This document shows positions 60,005 to 64,000 of a stretch of DNA of 64,000 nucleotides, piece after piece (within the stretch, counting starts at the first letter, position 1; each line of letters starts with the position of its first letter). A program made the translations under genes and the position numbers. The notes under the pieces are model-generated. The model ran no database searches, was not told the origin of the DNA, and saw only the letters and a list, made by a program, of their open reading frames with translations. The DNA comes from Styela clava (lineage: Eukaryota; Chordata; Ascidiacea; Stolidobranchia; Styelidae): positions 16,311,001 through 16,375,000 of the forward strand of contig NC_135254.1 of assembly GCF_964204865.1 (NCBI RefSeq). The letters are read 5' to 3'.

Positions 60005-60828
60005 CGTCACGCTAATAACCGAATTGCGTAAGTCATTTTTGGCGATTTTGAGTTTTTCTATAAAATAGGTATTTATGTAATGCTGCGCACCTGTCTGTTA
60101 ACTCAGATTTTATTTTTAGAATTCCGAAACCCATAAAAATGGAGATTTAGTATGACATGCACATTTGTGCAATTGTTTCGTCATAATGAATCATCATTGT
60201 TACCGCAGGACTTTTGTGACGTCACAAAAGCAAAATAACCTCTGCGAAGTATTTTCGAGTTTTTGCATCTCGGATTTTAGCTTAGCGCGAATTAATTTGA
60301 ATTTATAGTACAGTATAGGAGGAAGACGTGCACTTGTGATATTCACTGTCCGAGTCCAATTCACCTTGGTTGGCTTTTATATTGGGTGCATTGCTGTTTT
60401 ATTCTTTATATTTAATCTTAGTCTTATTTCGGTGGGTGTTCAGAACGTGTTATATTGATGAAATATATATTTTTAAACATAAAAAATAATGTAATTGAAA
60501 CTGATTAGCTATTTTTGGGATTAGACATTGTAGATACTGAGAATTTATCGTTTTTGGAATGTTTAGTTTTCAGGACTGGTGCATATAGTAAAGTTGCAAA
60601 ATTGCGTATGTCCCCAAGTCATAGACACATTTCTGCCTAAGTCACAGTGCGCCATTATGACGTCACTTACCTGCGTCATACAAATTAACTTAAATCCGGC
60701 TACGATCAAAAAATTGAACCATGGCAAATTATTGACTCTCAATGGCATATCAATATCATTGGGAAGTTTTTTACGTTTTTCTCAAAACTGCTAAAAATGA
60801 CTTACGCAATTCGGTTATTAGCGTGACG
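60005..60828. mobile_element. MITE with about 45-bp inverted ends, copy 2
   Basis: Same 824-bp length and TTAT flanks (60001-60004, 60829-60832) as copy 1, so it was inserted before the duplication. The inner palindrome (60211-60230) has lost its outermost pair. Confidence 0.85.
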
Positions 60829-61060
60829 TTATGTTAAATTACGACTTGTGAGAGAGGGCAGAAATTGCGTAAAAGTGAATTATCAAAGTTCTATGAAAAA
60901 CCGAGTTTCTAAGTTCCGAGTAAGTCGGAATTATCTTAATAATCTAAAGGTATTTTATTTTGAATAAAGAAAAAGCCCAAACAGATTTGCAATAATTAGT
61001 TAGTCCACGTATAGCCTTTAAAATTTAATTTGAATTTCTCCAGAATCCTAAAATACATTT

Positions 61061-61569
61061 ATGGGGGATATCATCTCCAAAATGTTTCATCAAATACTGT
61101 TGCTCGTTATTGTTGTCAATATGTTGGTATTGCCTGTAGTACGTAAGTATGCATTTTATCTTTATATGATTGGTGTTAAATAATAGTTCTAAACTTAGGT
61201 TTAGAATTTATTTCGTTTAAGCAGTTTTATGACAAGCATGCGCTAGGGCCAAAAACTACACACTAATACATATTATATATATGCAAGATTGATTACGTTT
61301 ATCGTTCATATAAAGACTAAATAAATATAGTAATACTAAATAATTTACATCTTGTTGACAGATGGCGGACCAAGGGGCCTGCTTGAATGTGCATCACTTG
61401 ATTTTCTTCCAGGTATTTATATATACAAGAAATGTAGAGTATCAGTATTTTGTCCATTTTCTAAACTTATATTTAAAATAAATTGACCGCAAAATGATGA
61501 GAAAAGTTGGGTGAATACTTTTGTATTATTCATTCAGATGATTTCGAGCTGAAGAAATTATTTCAATGA
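61061..61569 (+). CDS. candidate small secreted peptide gene, copy 2
   Basis: Exons 61061-61142, 61362-61412 and 61538-61569 mirror copy 1 with the same phases, lengths and splice sites, giving 54 residues. The only protein change seen is Ser-to-Pro just before the last junction (LDFLP then DDFELKKLFQ). The introns between have changed more, with a small insertion/deletion before exon 2 and scattered substitutions. Signal-peptide-like start and AATAAA at 61685 are kept. Family unknown; support comes from the exon chain holding in both copies, though a recent duplication gives limited time for decay. Confidence 0.55.
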
Positions 61570-61684
61570 TAAAGAACACCCAACGTTAAATACGAAGATC
61601 TTAACATGTATATAAACAGTTTTTTATATTCAAGAATTTTTCTTTGTCGTTTCCAGGCAACAACAATGAGTTGGTATAAGCTAC

Positions 61685-61690
61685 AATAAA
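61685..61690 (+). terminator. poly(A) signal, peptide gene copy 2
   Basis: AATAAA 116 bases after the stop codon. Confidence 0.5.
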
Positions 61691-61953
61691 TTGATAAAAG
61701 TTAATTGGACGAAAATTGCATTTTTTTGCATCTAGAATTTATTGATTCTGAAGTTACGTTTCCATTCGACTGAATAATTGAAATATTTCAGTTTGACATG
61801 TAATGTAATTGAACAATGTTATCAATGTCAAAATAGTTATCAATGTCACCAACTTAAATTATAATATAAATAAATGTTGGAGAGGGCGTATCAAGCGCGC
61901 ATTTGGTTAAAAAATGAAGTTATAACATCTGGGATATCATAATATGCGATTCA

Positions 61954-62058
61954 ATTATCTTTGCGCCCACAAACTGCACCCAGGACATTTGCACCTGCAT
62001 ACTGTTGTAACCGCCGGCATATGCACCTATGGACATTTGCACCCAGGTGCATTTTTAC
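61954..62058 (+). repeat. TTTGCACCC word repeat, copy 2
   Basis: Partner of 45236-45340 with a few base changes (TTTGCGCCC at its start). Confidence 0.6.
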
Positions 62059-63950
62059 GTATGAATAAATACATATATATACAGAAGAAGGTGAAAAGTT
62101 ACGTTAGTAATCTAAATGTCTGTTCGAAAGATAGACGCTAAGATAAAGTAGTCCAACTGCAGCGGTGTTCGTATTACCCGTTACTAAGCTTTTTTGAGGA
62201 TATTGTTCGCCGTTATTGCAAGTAATTTGTGCTAAGAGCAATTGGCTAAATGACAAAAAAAAATCGGCTGATAAAAGGTCCCTTAAAGCTAATAAAACAT
62301 TTTAAAACCTCTAAAATCAGTCAGTTCCGGAATAAAATCTTTGAAACCTTAACTCTTCGGTGTATCAGATTTTTGAACAGAAGCTTAATTACGATTGACA
62401 GTGCATGATCGTCACGTCGGGATCACCAGCTTTCTATCGAGTGCTCCCGTTGGATTCCGGTTCGTGCTGAGACTAAGCTTTCTTGAAATTTTTGATTAAA
62501 CGACATACCTAACAACTTGAAGTTAGGTGGAAGCTCGAATCAGGCAGAATCCTGCTAAGTGACAGCCCCAACAGCCCAACGGGGTCAAGCGACGTGATAC
62601 ATTGGCCAATAAATGGGCGACACGAGTTGTAGTTGGGTGTCACTATATAGAAATGAAAAAACACCAATTGATAACACCTGATCACTCCGCCGTCTGAATA
62701 TGAGTATCATATTTTGCGAATGCCTGTCGCCTTGCTCAAGTTTCTATAATCTGAGGCTTTCAATTCGTGTGAAATTCGATCGTATAAGAATAGCTGATGG
62801 GCATTGCACATATGCTCAAGGTATATCACATTATTAAAATGTTGCATTGGGTAAAACTGCTGTGTGTACATAGGCAAACAGCTTTCCAGTAGACAATGCA
62901 CTAACTCAGAGTATGAACATTTCTCACATACATCTATTTACGTAAATTAATATATACGTTCCAGCTCGTCTAAAGCAGTGGTTCCCAAACTTTTTTTTTT
63001 CACGACCCCAATTTTTATAAAATCGAAGCCTACAGATACTCGCGACCCCACAACTAGAAACGTTCCGAACTTCAAAAATTAGTATATCAGTTTCAATTGC
63101 CTCGATTGTACTGCAAGTCGGCGTTGACGGTGAACATTGGCCCAAATAAATATCTTCGAACAAGTCCAGCAATGCGCCGGAAAAACAGGAAAACCTCAGA
63201 AAATTTGAAAACACATGGCATCGTATGTAAACCACGGGGTAAAAATCTTCAGAGTTACAACGGTTCTTTGGCGAAACATAGACGGACTTGATAAAATGTG
63301 GTAGATTGTAAGGAAGCGTACGATACTTCGGAAATAGTAAGATTTACAAACCAAAATTATTTCTCGAAGCCTGGCAAAATCTGATTTGCGTACCAGCGGT
63401 ACAACTACTTATTCGGATGTAACAGGATCAAAAAAGGGAAAATAATATTGGCGCTCGTAACACTGTCACTCAATTACATTTACTAATACCCGTACCTGCA
63501 GACCAACTGGAAAGGTTAAGTACCACATGAAAGTTTTACCGCTAAATTTTGGTGCTGTTCGGACAATAAATGGTCGAGTTATTGCTGAAAAATCCGAAGT
63601 TAGGCACTTTTACGGAACTTGCCGACCAGAACAAATTTAACTTTCCAGCTTTCAAATCCTAGACACTTGTGTGCGCATGTTTGACAGAAATTAGGCGACC
63701 CCGGAAAATCTTCACGCGATGTAGCGTAGTTCGCAGGTGCCATTACGGCATTTACGGGTGATCGTCGCTATAATTTGAAGTTCGATTCCGTGACTGTGTC
63801 GTAATTTTTAAATGACGTAGTCAGGTAGGGGGCAGAAATGACGAAAATGAATTCCATTTTCGGCAAGAAAATTGGTTCTCTACCAACACTTTACCTGTTA
63901 ATGAAGGTAATGAATACCCCCAGATAAATATTGGAATCACACTATATACC
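62059..63950. other. end of duplication copy 2, no gene
   Basis: Matches 45341-47218. Includes the GC-richer block with CCTAAC/GTTAGG hairpin (about 62510-62640) and the hAT end fragment from about 62975. The short ORFs here are shared by descent with copy 1 and show no protein-like conservation. Confidence 0.5.
62975..63060 (+). mobile_element. hAT end fragment (CAGTGGTTCCCAAAC type), copy 2
   Basis: Same fragment as 46258-46345, with one-base changes (CACGACCCC for CGCGACCCC). Confidence 0.7.
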
Positions 63951-64000
63951 GGAGCAGCGGTGCAAACTTTCACCTAGTTTCATGCGAAACAACAGCAGAT

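Larger units (their letters stand above)
47219..63950. repeat. tandem segmental duplication, copy 2
   Basis: About 16.7 kb, same order and orientation as 33852-47220. It is longer because of a 4.2-kb element at 53410-57617 and 375 bases at 48383-48757, and lacks the 1266-bp hAT. The homology ends at CACTATATACC (63950); the last 50 bases of the window are unique. Confidence 0.95.

Noticed and set aside
1-64000. CRISPR arrays, bacterial promoters, operators, riboswitches, canonical tRNA or rRNA genes
   Set aside because: Nothing of the kind seen; intron structure and SINE/hAT content are those of an animal nuclear genome. The tRNA-like heads at 16970 and 17887 belong to SINEs and lack a full cloverleaf.

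Overview
This is an AT-rich animal nuclear genome window. Genes are split by GT-AG introns, several intergenic stretches are filled with short non-autonomous DNA transposons and tRNA-like SINEs, and there are no operons or ribosome binding sites. The proteins (a DPY30-motif adenylate kinase related to vertebrate AK5, a KYAT-type kynurenine aminotransferase, CYP2-clan P450s) fit an invertebrate deuterostome. A tunicate is possible but not proven; a 14-base match to my recollection of the Ciona spliced leader is only a weak hint. Exon coordinates come from matching protein homology, reading phase and splice sites by eye.

Layout. 1-683 (-): 5' half of a decayed pogo/CENP-B-like transposase. 684-3985: no gene seen. 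3986-16162 (+): AK5-like adenylate kinase in 10 short exons plus one 2.4-kb exon that encodes an acidic, disordered, S/T-P-rich segment; the phases suggest that exon is an optional cassette. 13.4-18.1 kb: five copies of one SINE family. 18440-20284: a hAT-type element with a perfect 8-bp target duplication. 21286-29049 (-): a complete 13-exon kynurenine/cysteine-conjugate aminotransferase with a mitochondrial-type leader. 29397-29838: a small hAT MITE. 32112-33165 (-): P450 pseudogene with two exons only. 33852-63950: a direct tandem segmental duplication. Each copy carries one intact 9-exon P450 (-), one small spliced gene for a candidate 54-residue secreted peptide (+), a degraded ORF, an 824-bp MITE and other repeats.

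The duplication is recent by eye: all P450 splice sites and exon lengths are the same in both copies. It has since been marked by copy-specific insertions: a 1266-bp hAT element in an intron of the first P450, and a 4.2-kb terminal-inverted-repeat element plus a 375-bp segment in the second copy. The three P450 copies therefore form a small cluster with one dead and two apparently working members.

The P450s act at the ER membrane as monooxygenases. The aminotransferase acts in tryptophan/kynurenine and cysteine-conjugate metabolism, and the adenylate kinase in adenine nucleotide balance. Nothing in the sequence ties these genes into one pathway. The least explained items are the duplicated secreted-peptide gene and the giant in-phase exon of the adenylate kinase.
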